64,000 bases of DNA from Trichostrongylus colubriformis. Taxonomy: Eukaryota; Nematoda; Chromadorea; Rhabditida; Trichostrongylidae. Made by a program: the position numbers and the translations under genes. The stretch covers positions 18,709,582 through 18,773,581 of the forward strand of contig OZ022261.1 of assembly GCA_963978905.1 (NCBI GenBank). Direction: 5' to 3'. The notes beneath the pieces were generated by a model that ran no database searches, was not told where the DNA came from, and saw nothing but the letters and a program-made list of their open reading frames with translations. Shown here one piece after another: positions 10,430-23,490 of this stretch; within the stretch, counting starts at the first letter, position 1, and every line of letters starts with the position of its first letter.

Positions 10430-13124
10430 GCTTTATGTGTGGTTGGTAACTTAGTTCCCATGTCATATGCATATCACATCACTTTTCGGAACTCCAGATT
10501 ATGTTGCTGTAGATACCCTTTGCTACAACTGAAATCGGATAAGAAACGAAACTTAGGCTACAGTGGTCGTATTGCAGCAGTGAGCGGTATAGTGGATTCC
10601 GTTACACTCAATTATTATAATCTCTGGCATCCATGTACAGGGATCGCATTCAAAGAAGCCTTTGTAACCACAAGGCATTTGAAATCAGCAACAAATCATT
10701 GAACAAAAATAATCGCTCCGCCTCTACGCCTCCGCCAGGTAGGGGCGAGCAAGTGATTTGGAAATTTGAAGAAGGATAATGGAGTCCCTCGGGAATAAGG
10801 CCATGGCACACCATCTTACCGATTGTTTTTATGTTCACTAGATTTTTGCGTTTTACTTTTTTGTAAAGTTTTTGTTGTGATAAGCTATACTAACATGTTA
10901 GGTTGGTCCATAAGCTCTAGACAACTTCGCATTTGTTGCTGTTTACGATCCGCTTCTTGTGTGACAGTATGGCACATATCTCTCTCACTCCAGGTAGCTG
11001 ACCAGCTCGCTTACTCGTCGTTTTTCCTGGCTATTATACCAATTTTGCGAAAGGTTCGTGTAGGCCTGATTTTTACAAGCATCGCTCGGGATATTCTGAG
11101 GGCCAGCTAGTATATAAGCAGCATCAGCCACGCACGAAGAAGGGAGGGGACGAGGGTTCTTGAGTGCGACCCACATTAGGTAAATAAAACATAAAGGTAT
11201 GGGTAGCATGAAAACTCATTTTTTTTTTCGTAGATAATTTCTTTAACGCACGATTACAAGTAGTTCCATCGCTTGGATCCTCGAGTTTTTCCCTATTAAC
11301 GTGCCAAAACTGACGATTCACTCATTGTCCACTGTGGGAAAAAATAAAAGGAAAATTCTCGCTTGAGTAATGCTTCCTGGGATGTGATTTTCGACTTTTT
11401 GGAAGTATTCGATTTGAGCTGGCGAAGTCATCCCTTCAAGAGAGATTCCTTGTGCGATTAGCAATGCATGAGGAAAAACTCCTGCATAAGGAAAAGCATA
11501 GAGATCAAGTATACATCGCTAATGGCAGAACTCCTGCCTGCCATTAGCGATGTATTTGTGACCTCTATGCCTAAAGGGAAGACCCTACCGCTTAATCTAT
11601 TTCGAGAATAATTCAATCCCAGGCAATCTTTTGTTGCCATTCATCTATTTTTCGGTTTGACTACAACTGGAAAAGTTGAAGATTCACCATTGAAGTTTTC
11701 CATGCACACGTTCAGGTGGCTATGCTTCTATGGACTAAAATTGTTCTCGTAAATTACAGCCACCGTAACCATTGCTCATTCGACACACTATATCTCATCA
11801 ACCACGTCGTATTACTGCTTCTTGTGCATATATTAATGCCTCTAAAATTCTCTGTGAATAAAATTGCCCGAATGACTCGATTCAGCGTAACTACTTGAAA
11901 CTGATGCCATGTTTTATAATTTAACAATAGCCTTCGATACACCACTCGTAGTGGCAAAAACGTCGTATGGTCCTACTGAAGCTATGTTTGCGAAGAGATT
12001 GTAGTATGTATGAAGCGCTCTTCGCTGCCGTAGAATTGACTTGTTCAAAAACCGGACTCCGCTCAGTTCACGCGCTCTTTGTTGGCTTTCACAGCAAGTA
12101 TTTGCCTCTTTTATGCCACTATGCAGCGGGATTGGATATAAATAACGGGCGCGAGAATTTCCTCTTCAAAACTAAGTCCATCCGCGATAATTACCCTCCC
12201 TGTCCCTCCAGTTTGATATCTTCTACATTCTTCTGATATTTTATATACTATTCATAGGATCAATAACTATTCATTTCACGCCGAGAGAATATATGCTTGA
12301 TTAGATTAACGTGTGCTTTGGCAAGTGACTTAACTGTAGTTCGGGTCCATACCAGCTAATGTTCTCTCTCCTGCGCAATGGAGAGGGGTCAACATGACCA
12401 CCCAAGATTTTAATTTTGCTTTCTGCTCTTGCTTCTGTCTATGATCCTTACAGTTAGGTACATATCAATGAGATATTTCATTACTCCATTTTCAGACCAA
12501 CAGCCACGAAGTGTGTAGGAAGGCACGATACTCTCGATGCTAGGAAAGGAAGAAAATTACACAAATTGAACCGTGTTACAGCAAGTGCCGCACTTTGATT
12601 TTGAGGATGTCAAGAAAACCCTTTTTTCCGTCTACCTGAGGATGAGATCATGAATGGAAATTCTGTCCGGTATAAAATATGTATTTGAAAGGATAAATGT
12701 GGTACAGTGATTAAATGCACACCGTGCAGTTGCTACGTTCAGCGTGGATTGTATCATGTGGAGTGACCCAACAAACAACGTTGTAATGGGATCGGTTAAA
12801 CATGGAACCCATGGAAGCGGGTATGCAGTCAATCCCTCAATTACTGCAAATGATTTCGAAATCTGATCTGAAATATACAAGCTTGGAATCGACTTTTCTA
12901 TTCAGATCCGATCAATGAGCAAGGAGTATGGTAACAACTGTTCAAGCCACATCACGGGATAACTGGATTAGTGACCCGGATAAAAACGCCCGTTAACGTT
13001 TACAGGAGACACTTGCTGCTGAACGATAATTTTAAGAAGAACATGCTGTTTCCGTCTTCGAGGATTCTCCCACCTTGATGCTTCAAAGTAAGATAGTGAA
13101 GTGGCGGAGCACGGTGTTTAACGA
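10430..13124. other. No gene recognised; contains one strong hairpin
   Basis: Open frames are short and show no family signature. The only clear structure is the inverted repeat at 11496-11570, listed separately. Confidence 0.4.
11496..11570. repeat. 33-bp inverted repeat, 9-nt loop
   Basis: The left arm begins GCATAGAGATCAAGTATACA (11496-11528) and the right arm ends TGTATTTGTGACCTCTATGC (11538-11570). The arms match at nearly every position. Confidence 0.85.
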
Positions 13125-13830
13125 GGCTTCCTAGGGCTGAGGTGGTGTAGTGACAGGTGGCCACCTGTCACTACACCACCTCCGCCTAGAAGCTTTGTAG
13201 CTGGAGATTATCAGTTGCCATCACTTCTGGTCTCTCACCATTAATGTACCCTTACCACCTCCTATATCACTCTTAACTCAGGGTCCCAGCTTTGCTGAGA
13301 CGCGAGATATGAATTTCCCGCCATTCGCCTTTGGAGGCTCCTTATCAGCTCTTATCAGTTGCTATCACTTGGTCCATCACCATTAGTGTACCCTTACCAC
13401 CCCTACATCAATTGATATCTCGCGTCGCAGCAAAGCTGGGACCCTGAGCTTTCAGAATGATCTAGGGGGTGGTAAGGGTACATTAATGGTGTGAGAGCGG
13501 AAGTGATAGCAACTGATAAGAGCCGATAAGGAACTTCGAAAGGCGAATAGCAGGAAATTCATATCTCGCGCCTCAGCAAAGCTGGGAAACTGAGTTTTTA
13601 GAGTGATATAGGGGATGGTAAGGGTACATTAATGGTGAGGGATCGAAAGTGATAAGAGCTAATAAGTGCTGATAAGGGCTGACAAGGAGCCTCGATAGGC
13701 GAGCGGCGGGAAATACATATCTCGCGTTGCAGCAAAACAGAGACTCTGAATTATTTTACACGTGAATACTCTGAATTACTCAAGTGATACGTGGTCATGG
13801 GTCCGCCTGACCACCTATCACTTGAGTAGG
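13125..13830. repeat. Composite repeat: palindromes flanking inverted 147-bp units
   Basis: A perfect palindrome at 13139-13182 (22-nt arms GAGGTGGTGTAGTGACAGGT…) opens the block. Units related to the 785-1400 array then run in minus orientation to about 13410 and in plus orientation to about 13740. A second palindrome at 13778-13827 (20-nt arms ACTCAAGTGATACGTGGTCA, one mismatch) closes it. The first palindrome is a head-to-head copy of the start of the ~200-bp SINE at 46323 and 56861. Confidence 0.7.
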
Positions 13831-15415
13831 GGACGCCGTTTTAGAACGTCGTCTCAGACCGCGAGACAACGAGGGATCGTCGTAATCGACGAACTTGTAA
13901 CCTTTTGGGAATAGCTCATAATGAGAAGTGGTTACAGGATTTCAGCAAAATGTAACTGAACGCCAAAAGAACAAAAATGATTAAAACGGCCTTTGCTGTC
14001 TCATCTATGTACCACCTTTAATACTTGGTCAATTTTTAATTGTATACATTAGCATTTTGCAAATCACTGTGTACTGCTTTGCGTATTCTACAAAATTAGT
14101 GTAAATTGAATGGGCACATATGGGGTGGAGCTCACAAAGCACCCGGTAACTATCTGTCAAAGTACTAATAATGTTGTAAGCTGCTGTATACCATGGAAAA
14201 CCGCTGATAAGATACTATCTTGCGTGAAAGTGAGGATATCACTGTAGGAGGTCGATACATAGATGCGCTCTCTTAGCCATCCCATAGTGTCAGCTAATTA
14301 CGAGGACACCGAGGGGTCGAACGAGGAGATGAAGAGCTCGAACAAAGAAGATGCCCTTTATCAATTGAGCGAGTTATGGATAGTGTTGCTGATTGACTTT
14401 CTCAAGAGTGCATGAAGTTCTTACCAGAATTCGAACCACAGAATTTGCCTGAAGTTCTCATTCTAGCAGAAAGGTAGAACTAGTGTCTAAATGGAGGCCT
14501 AAAGCTGACAGCCTTTTTTCGGAAAAAGAAAAAGCGGGTATCGAAATGAACGTATCCCCTGGAAAGCATCTCAATTTGTATGTATTCTATTCAGTATAAA
14601 AAGCCTGTTCGAAAGTTGTGGAATGTTATCAATGGACGTATTGGCTTGCTGGATTGTTACAGCGAGCGTGCTCGCTAATGAGTGCTCACTGCACTTTGCG
14701 GCAGTGAAGTGACCGAAACCATGTTTTTCCAATTTTGAAATACCATGTGGTAGAGCTTGACGAGATGATTCCGATGATATGTAGATATAGAGTTAAAACA
14801 AAAAAAACGAGAAAATGAATCCACTTTTCCGCGCTAATTTTTGAAAACTTAGGGTGATTATTGTATGCGGTCAGTCTCACCGTTTCCAATGATACGCTTT
14901 ACATCGTGAGCCGCGAATAACGAATCAGGGGAGGGGCGCAAGATGGACCTTTTTTCGAGGGGGGGGGGGGGGAAGGGAGGGGAAGGGTTGTGTATTTTTC
15001 GAAATTTCCAGGCAATGCGATGTATCGTACTCCTTTCTCTCCCTTTTCTGATTTCCCTGATTATCCGTAATGGCGACTTCGAAGTTCCAGCTCGTTACGA
15101 ATATGACTGTACCGGAAGCGTGCCACACTGCAAAGTCATGCCTTCAGGACACAGGGACCCTAGGTCTTCAGAATGATTTGATGACGTCACCTGAAGTTTA
15201 AGGATTAAAGGCATCAGGATGCAGATGCTTTATCAAGTGTTATGTTCTTCCAGGCAGCAGCTGCACTTGTTCAGCTGGAATTGAGTGTGTTCGTTGAACG
15301 GATAGGGGGAGGAGGGTGGTGGAGATGGACTCACTGTTCCATTCAACTTCCTGCAAAGTCGAGTAGTAGTGTTTTTCTTGCTGCTATACGTAATGGTTGA
15401 TAGGTTCATGCTATA
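13831..15415. other. No gene recognised
   Basis: Includes a G-rich homopolymer-like tract near 14959-14990. Short open frames have no support. Confidence 0.4.
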
Positions 15416-15599
15416 CACAGAAGCCCACAGAAGTCTTCGGCCAATTGCTTTTTTTGCCATAACTTTTTTTTCTGCTGAACCAGATCGGGCAAGACTTTAG
15501 TATGTGGTGCACAAACCCATTGTAAATAGTTGCTACCACTCGAGTAGCGTTAGACTCTCCTCATAGATTCCTACAAGCATTTATTGCAAAATCATCGGA

Positions 15600-16170
15600 A
15601 AATGTCGGAACGAAAAAAGGGCCAGCATCTCGGAACGAGATCGAATCCATATGAGCTTCTCAGCAACTGCACGAGGCAGCCGTTCTATCATTCCACCAGT
15701 TGATCGTATTTTTCTTCTCTGATCCTAATAATTTTCAGTGAACAGCGTCTCTCGAGCTTTTCCCACATGTTTTCTATCGGACTCAAGTGCAGGGATTGGA
15801 TTCGTCACCATAGAAGTGTGACTTTCTGGTGCTGAAAGACTTTCTCCTCCACGATTGTTTTGGAACGATACTCTCCATAGAACTCATCCAGCAGGCATGC
15901 CTTTCCTCGCCCATGGTGATACCATGCTCATCATAATCATGTCCCTGTGGCCCTCTCCTATCATCGTTCTTCCACATGCAAAATGAGACCCACACAATGC
16001 AGTGAAAATGCCCCATACACCACCTACAGATCCTCAGCCATGCCTGACTGTGGGCTCCGTACATTTCGGAATGAATCTTTCGTCTAGAAGGGGCCTCGCA
16101 TATCAGATACCATCACTTCTGATCATATAGAACTTGCTTTCATTGGCGGAAAGGACTTTATCTCATTCCG
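15600..16170 (-). pseudogene. Tc1-like transposase relic
   Basis: On the minus strand, pieces characteristic of the Tc1 DDE catalytic domain appear in order. Near 16145-16090: KVLSANESKFYMIRSDG, the usual WSDESKF box with Trp replaced by Ala and the catalytic Asp by Asn. Near 16060-16000: PTVRHG and GSVGGVWG. Near 15800-15740: LSPIENMWEKLERR, which contains the catalytic Glu region. In-frame stops and frame changes separate them, so the protein cannot be made. The enzyme would cut and paste the surrounding element. Confidence 0.8.
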
Positions 16171-16250
16171 CTGAACTCCTGCGTTGATTGCACCACGCAG
16201 TAGCGATATCCCAATCCGCTGAACTCCTGCTGAGATTGCACCACGCAGTG
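16166..16250. repeat. 47-bp direct duplication inside the Tc1 relic
   Basis: The segment CCGCTGAACTCCTGC…ATTGCACCACGCAGT occurs twice, starting at about 16168 and 16215. It is a local tandem duplication of transposase-derived sequence. Confidence 0.75.
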
Positions 16251-16919
16251 GAAACTTTTGATTTTCTGTTCCTGGGTGATATAAACGGTTTCTCGCCGGA
16301 AGTCGCCCCAGATACCAACATCAATTATGCCTCTCTCCTCAGTAAGTCGGCTGTTTCTAATACCATCCAAAAAAAACTAAGCGACGATATCCACAGCCGG
16401 AAGGGGAACGGCTTTTAGCTACGGACGACCCGTCTGTTTTGCATAAAAAAAGCAAAGCGGAGCCTTTTTATTCTCTCTGCATTACTATGTAGTAGAACCT
16501 ATAACATCGTACATTACAGGATCGATAATACCATTTGATGTGATACCTCCGTGATCCTTGAAATGGCACACCATTCCAGACTCCTTCATTTCACGGCCGC
16601 TTCACGTACACATTGGAGAACTTCTGCTCGTCTAGCCATTACCAAAAGCTCACCAGACTCATACTAAGCCAAATAAAGCGTCAAAGATCGGTTCAGGTAG
16701 AAAAAAGTTAAGTTATAGTAAGCATAGAAAGCTGAAAAAACTGGTGTCATAACAGAAACCTGTGTGTAACCGCGCATTTTTTTTTTACCGATTCGTAGCA
16801 CAGCGGCATATCTCGTATACACTACGCTCAGGTACAACACAATAAAATTTCGCTTGGATTGGTGCAGTAGAAAAAGTATGACCGAAAAACATTCGGCCGA
16901 AGATATTTCAGCGCTACTG

Positions 16920-19468
16920 TATGTATGAACTCACTAGAATATGGTGAACGATAGGTAAACCCGTCGTAGAATTTTCATATCACATTGAAGTGATGTGATC
17001 ATTACCTCATATGACTTGTCGATTTGCCAGTTATCGAAAAAAATGTAATTACTTCTTATTGCTGAGCAACGTATGCAATTTTATGAGGTTGTTTGAGAGT
17101 TCGAGACCAGTGTATGTGTACGCACACATATCGCGAAAGAGGAAGGCATTGTCGAGAGCTCATTACTAAGTTTTGCGCAAAAAGTGAAACTGAAATTTCA
17201 CTTTTTTATATTCTTTGGCGCTTTCAAAATGATCCTTAGTTTTTAGGGACATCTATCTCGCCCTTATCTCGATTGGGTAGGGTACTTTCAACTCCCCCAA
17301 TGATGCTTACTATTGAACAATTGTCGAAGTTTGTAATGAGTTCATAATGTCCCACTTATTCCAGCTCCATTCAAAATCGTAAAAGCATTTGGTTGATTTG
17401 GCCAATATAGGGTCCTACGAGAGCTAGCCGCTCCACAGTCACTGCTTTCATCGACCTGTGGTATCGACTCCCCAACAGTAGGTAGATGGAGGATGTGATT
17501 GTCCTAAGCAGGATAATGGTCTCCAGACGATGGCACCCTTAGTGACAACACCACCTTCACGTGGTATTTTGATTATTTCCTGGAACTCGTCATCCTTTTG
17601 TTTTCTGGAACTCTAATAAAGCGATAGTCAGCAGTCAAGTCGACCAAATCAACCATGGGGCTTATGGTAACGCAGTTCATTACAACAGGCTGAATCATCG
17701 CAATGTATGTATATCAAATTCATAATTGCTTCCACTTGGCCGAACAAAGTTGTCTTACCGATGTAATAATAATGAAAGAATTAAGAAATCTTCGGATCTA
17801 CATATCTATCTTGCTGACGAGCGAGCTCCGAAGTATGTGGACGAAGCCTATGCAGCGTCGCCTCACGCCTTCGACTCCTTACGGAGTCACGCACTTCGTT
17901 TTTGCGGCACCCTCGGTTCCTCTTCCACCGCAGTCGCAAAATTTCATTTATACCCCTTACCTGTGCAAGGCCGCGAATACGTCCTCTTGAACTGTAAGGT
18001 TTGCACTACGTCGTCGCTCTGTAGCTTCATAATGACTGTGTTACTTCCTGAACAACGAGGCTAAGCCAAGCGCTCGCCCAGTTCCGGCTTCTTGCACTTA
18101 TTTCTGTGCGTCATATCACTTTTTCTGGGCAAAGGAGCATACTGCGGTGATTGGTCAAGATTCGTGCCTCTTTGCGATTCAACAGTGTTTCTTTCCTTTC
18201 TGGGACAGGGTAATTAGAGCCCAATCAGTTTGAGGGATTAGTTGCATTATAGGGAAACATCGACTCGTCTCTACGTTTTATCGGGTAGGTATTTGCTATT
18301 TCTGAATGGTTTTCTCATGGTCCAGTACATCGTCCGTTGTATTCTGCTTGACAACCCACAAGTTGTCATTTCTTCTTTTATTTTTATTTTGCTGGGTCAC
18401 TGTGATAAAGTGAAATCTGTGATGATGTCAAAGAGGTCACTCTGATGAAGAAAAATCTGTGATAATGTCAAATAGTGTGCATGATATTGCCATAGAGCAG
18501 AAATGACAAAGCCCATGAACGGGCTTCATTTTTGTGAGGATAAATACGCTTCCCAGAGCAATATCACAGCACACAGATTATGAATACATAAATGCTTGAT
18601 CACTGGCCCCGAACAGGAACTTATGCATTCGAAATAGGGGGCAAAACGTGTGATTCAGCAGTTTACATTCATATCTGGGCACACCTCACTGAATTACACC
18701 ATTCGAAATTGCTTCTGGAAGGATTGCTGGTGAACTGTCCCGACAGTACAAAAGAGGTGCTTTAGCCAACATGAGGAAAATGGAAGGTAGCTTCTGAAAC
18801 ACATTCTATTGAATTCACCGAGAAAAAGAGGACTGCAGAAACTGCTTGTTCACCTGCACCCAAAGTGAATTATTTTGAGAGTATTTCATCAGGGTCTCAC
18901 CTGTATCACGTAATGTCTACTCCCGCCGCTCACACTAGTATGATTTGTCACTTTATCCAATTTTGGGTTTATACCCGCCTAGGTCGAGCAGACTTGTCCC
19001 AAGTGTCAGAACAGAATCCAAACACTCTACATCGCCTTACCCGCGCGAGTTCACATTCGCATGCCATTACGATACTATGTGGAAGCCATTTGCATGGCGC
19101 TCCCAAACGAAATGATAAACGTCAGGTGTTCGCCTCATTCACTTACTGACATTCTAGAAGTGCAGTGTTCATGCTTGGAGTTCTACCATCATTAGTCAAG
19201 GGGTGCTGTCGAGATGCACACAGTGCAGATTTAGACGAATGAATCGTTCCAGATTTGTCTGATAGCTACATTTCGATTTATTCAGTGTTTTAGGGCAGTA
19301 TCACGTCACCCTTACGGTGAGCTTTTATGAAGAAGTTAATGGGTGACACAGAAAATCCTGCGTCTTTCCTCCGAATCTTATATAATAGGTCAATCACAGA
19401 GTACCTTCTGCTTTGGTAGTCTAACTTTGAAATTATGACTCTGCTCAAGCACAGTCGTTTGGAACCAG
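16920..19468. other. No gene recognised
   Basis: Open frames up to about 112 aa (17726-18064 plus) lack family resemblance and acceptor support. A minus-strand frame near 17560-17690 (…MVDLVDLTADYRFIRVPE…) may be a relic of an element, but I cannot assign it. Confidence 0.4.
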
Positions 19469-19846
19469 TTTAAAGACAGCATTGGGGGTAATGCGGTAAT
19501 GGAGAAATCCCTACAAGAAGTCGCTCACATGGTTGTCCTGGGCCTAAAAAGGGTATCTGTGGCGAAATCCCGGTGAAAAAGCCCCCCCCCCCGAGCTGTA
19601 GAAACGCCGCAAAATTCCCTTGCGTTTACTTGGCAACATGCCAATGGAAAACCAGATCAGACTACCGCCTCTTGACGGACAGGTCGTCCGCGCCGAGAAT
19701 CAACAGTGGAAAGGAGGTCCTATTTCTCGGGTTTTTGGCCAATTCCATCCGTTGTTTTTTCACTGTCCTGTTACTAGGCATATCGACTTTCACATTCACT
19801 ATTTCTTTTACTTGTCGTCCGACTTTCCCCTAATGCTGCCTTTAAA
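19469..19846. mobile_element. TTAAAGACAGCATTAGGGGTAA-type MITE, copy 1
   Basis: The left end TTTAAAGACAGCATTGGGGG and the right end CCCCTAATGCTGCCTTTAAA are inverted copies. The internal word GGCGAAATCCCGGTGAAAAA is shared with the copy at 59294-59836. Confidence 0.7.
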
Positions 19847-22374
19847 GCCACTAGATTCAGAACACAATCGTCAACAATTTCTGGAAGAACTTTTCACTTG
19901 AAGATCTGCTTCCTTAGAATACAAAAAGCGATGAAAGGCAATTGAGTATCGTTCTCTCCTTAGAACGGACCTTTTCTGAGCGTTGCTTCAGAGTACAAAA
20001 AAAGTGGTAGTCCGTCTTGGACGGGTGGGGGTCGATTGGTCAAATTTTCGCGTCGCGGCGCCGTCAGCACGACTTGCTGCAGTCGGTTGGAATCTGCTCA
20101 GTATGCAGTGGACTGTTATCGTGAGGGACCTTCAAAGACTGCAGGTTGGAAGCTTCGGGAGTTCTTATATGTTATGGTTGTTACTGTTTCAACTGATAAA
20201 ACCACAAACAACTCGCACTCGCCGCGCGGCTCGCCGAAGGAGGCCGCGCGAAGAATCGACTAGTCACATCAAGCGTCCACATAGAGAACAGTGGAGAGCT
20301 CCTGCATCTGATTTTGTAGTCATATTTGGATAACTCTTCTCTCGCTGTGGGGATTGGCGTCATTATGGGAAGTGTTCCTAACTCTTCATTGAAGGACAGC
20401 GTACTTCCGGCTGCCTAAAGTAGCTTTTTATAGTGGGGTTCCAGTGCTATTTGACGAACGTGTTCGGGAAATTGTAGTGGACTACGACCACGATAGTCTG
20501 CCGCGGAGTCACCAAAGGGTGCATCGTTTTGTACCTTTGTCTCTCTGGACCTAAATTTGCAAGGCTACTCTCCCACTATTCAAAGCTCAGGTAACACCCC
20601 TTTGATACTAGTTGTAATACTCCGAGCAAGATCCGATGCATTGCCTATAAGTGTTGAGGCGTCCAGTATCAGCAGCCGCGAATCGTATTCTTTATGGTCT
20701 GAAATATCGACTACAACAGCTTCCTTTCTGCAGAAATTCTCACTCTGTTTACAGAAGAAAACCGATTTTTTTACGAGTTTTTACCCGGAATTCACAAAAT
20801 ATGCGATTGAAAAATCGCCAGGAAATGGTCAGTGGGCAGAACGACCGCCGAATGCAGAGTAAAGCTCTGTCCTTCGAATTACTCGCTCATCACCACCGAT
20901 TCTTTCACTCCATCCTACAAACTGTTGACATTTCTTTCCTGACACTTTGGTTTTCTGATTTTTCTGGAACTGAACCGCAGACATTTGACTTTGACACTGC
21001 CTTTCTTAGAAAATTTCTCGCCAACCGTGGGCGGGATTCTTTCCATCTCGGGTATATTTACCCCTTTCGCGCATTACTTCTTTGCACTGATCCTGCGTCA
21101 CGGTTGTAAGCATCACAAAACCATAACATGCGATTCCAGCTTTCTAGTTCTAAACCCTTTCAATGCTTTGATCATCCCGGTAACCACGTTTGATCCGTTC
21201 GCTACCACGCTACTACTACTCGTGTACTCGAACTACCAATCGGGAGGAGAGCAGCGTCCATCCTAGGTCACTCACCTTTCAAGTCCATGTATAATTTTCG
21301 CTGTTACCTGAAAGCACCCATTTTTCGGTGAAGGCAGCTTTGTCGTTGGCATGACACGATTATCAACCGAAATCTATCAAATTTGCCCAGCTGCAGCTTC
21401 ATAAGAGAATAAGAGAAATCAACGTGACCCTATGGAATCGAAGTGTGTGCCACTGGGGCAGAATGTTCACGTAACTGCGTGGTAAAGTGCGGGCCAGGGG
21501 CAATATGTGGTTGCCTTGAAAAGGATACGATGTCTAACGCCTTATATTGGGAAACTCATGAGTTCTGTGCAATATTTCTGGCCTTCATGTTTCTCTTTTC
21601 GGCAAAGTCACTCGTTATTCAGGATGCCTCCTGGGAAAGGTGTCGTATGGCCACTGTTTGGAAGGCCGTACTACCTTGACGAACTTAACGAACTGAGAAA
21701 GGGAATGAAAGCATATGTGGTGTCAGGTCTCATTTTGAACTCTCTTTCTCTCGCTCCTTCTTAGAAGGAAAAGCAGGATTGGATATCTAATCCTGTGCTA
21801 TGTCTTTCAAAGATTTTATGTAAAAAGGCAAGGTTTTTCAGTCTCCAAGTTCTCTCTTCTTGTAACCTCGGCATTACTTGTCGATTGTGATGTTTTTTAT
21901 GCCACACGAGGTTTTTAAGTGGAACCTTTATTTGTGGCCCAACGTTTCGACCGTTTCGTCTTCTTCAGAGGCCGATGGTTCCACCGCTCGTGGGGAGCGT
22001 GAGCTCACAGCCACAGTAAGTAATGTTAGTATGAGTGAAGTAGTGTGGGAATCTCGAAGGATTAATAGAAATAGGCACCCTCAATGGGAACCAAAGTAAG
22101 ACACAAAAGTTTCAAGATAAGTGCACAAGACAATATCATAGAGTGAAGAGCGTATGGACAACGCAATAGATAAACAGAGTCAAATAGCGCGCTGCCCTCG
22201 GTCCTCTTGGATTGTGCGCTGTGAACAAGGTGTGAAGCTTCACGAATCAAACGCGCATGAGGTCAGTACTTGTTACCTTGTTCACAGCCCACAATTCCAA
22301 GACGACTACGGGGACAACGTTCCTTTCAACATGATGGATTGTCGATTGAAATTTCATGAAAGACGTGAAACACA
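19847..22374. other. No gene recognised; contains dispersed repeats
   Basis: The segment 20400-20600 shares words (for example GTACCTTTGTCTCTCTGGAC, TTTGCAAGGCTACTCTCCCA) with 48690-48850. The open frames at 20557-21109 overlap each other in three frames and show no domain. Confidence 0.4.
21935..21975 (-). other. CTGAAGAAG…CGAAACG motif
   Basis: The minus strand reads CTCTGAAGAAGACGAAACGG then TCGAAACGTTGGGCC. Similar CTGAAGAAG/CGAAACG words are widespread in animal retroelement-related repeats and resemble part of a hammerhead-ribozyme core. A CTGATGA box is not present, so ribozyme activity is not claimed. Confidence 0.3.
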
Positions 22375-23490
22375 ACGAGGCCGGTCAACCGATCTCCCTC
22401 TAGTTGGTCCGCTGGCACCGAAAACCCGTACAAAGGGACTCACCGATCAACCATATGGAGCAGTATCTGTCCACGAGTTACGGCATGGTTGAATATTCAA
22501 GATACTGTGGGATGAAAACGAAAAATTGGCTCACATGGGCTTCTTCCACCTCTTACTGCGAATGCAAGCACGCATGGCACTGCTATGCTACTAATCCTCA
22601 TACATCGCACCCAAGAGCGAGGCTGACTAACTCTAGTCTAGATCTCCTCGAAGCTCTGAGGACAAAGGATGTGTGGTGGAGGCATTTCACACACAATGGA
22701 TCACTTTTCCAAAACATCGTGGAAGATCCCGTCTTTTCAATGAAAATATTTTTTCCTTAACTGGCTTCGTTCAAAAATGACTTCTTTCATTTTGGAAGTA
22801 TGGTATAGTTTAAGCAGGCATTAGAGAGTGGTCGCTTCGAGATTTCGCATCGGAAACAGGCAGTCATTAAGTTACGTCTAAAGGAAGTTACCATTTAAAG
22901 TGAGGGTTTTTAAAATTTTTCTAAATTTTCCTCAACTGGATTTGCATATGGAGAACTGGGCCAGTAGTTCCGGTATGAAAGTACTCTGCATTATTCGAAA
23001 GATTAAGCCACAGAAAAATTGTGAGTATTTAAGGAATGCTCGCCTTACTACGGAAAGATAAAGCGCTCCATTGCTATTATCGCTTCGCTGTGGCGAAGGC
23101 TACTCGGCAAATGTAGTGTGGACACTACATGGTTTCCCACTAATTTCTAGCTTTTTTGACTTCCTTTTTCACTCTATTTCTGTCGTACAGCTTTAGTGAC
23201 TTTTATCCCTTCTCCTCTGTCATCGGGAGACCCATGGTCGGCGATGTTTTCTTTTCGGAATATAAGTGCGTATTTTTTTAGTTCTTATTCCTCTTATTTT
23301 GTTAGTTTTTTAGTTGCTCTCAGTTTTCAAACCGCAGGCTCTTAATTTCCTTGATGAATCGCCTGGGTAGAAACCACGGGAATAGCGGAGCCTGAAGGAG
23401 GGCGGGGGTTGGGGGGATCTTATGGAGGCTCCCTTTTGGGGAGGGGTCGTATTTTTTTTTGAAACTTTCCTCGACGCTCGCATAACCCTA
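22375..23490 (+). mobile_element. Diverged copy of the Mutator-like element
   Basis: From TTGGTCCGCTGGCACCGAAA onward the order of blocks follows 2585-4185: the CGTACA…CGATCAACC region, the GGCTTC/CTCAACTGG region, GCGCTCCATTGCTATTATCG, the AT-rich tail, then GGGGGGATCTTATGGAGGCT and GGGGTCGTATTTTTT. Its left terminus is not clear. The right end (CCTCGACGCTCGCATAACCC) is a decayed terminal repeat. Confidence 0.6.

Larger units (their letters stand above)
15416..16919 (-). mobile_element. Full-length but degenerate Tc1/mariner-type transposon
   Basis: The left end at 15416 follows TA and reads CACAGAAGCCCACAGAAGTC then TTCGGCC. The right end is the complement of CAGTAGCGCTGAAATATCTT then CGGCC and is followed by TA (16920-16921). 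These are decayed versions of the ends of the MITE at 52166-52669. Length of ~1.5 kb is usual for Tc1-like elements. The transposase relic inside reads on the minus strand. Confidence 0.7.
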
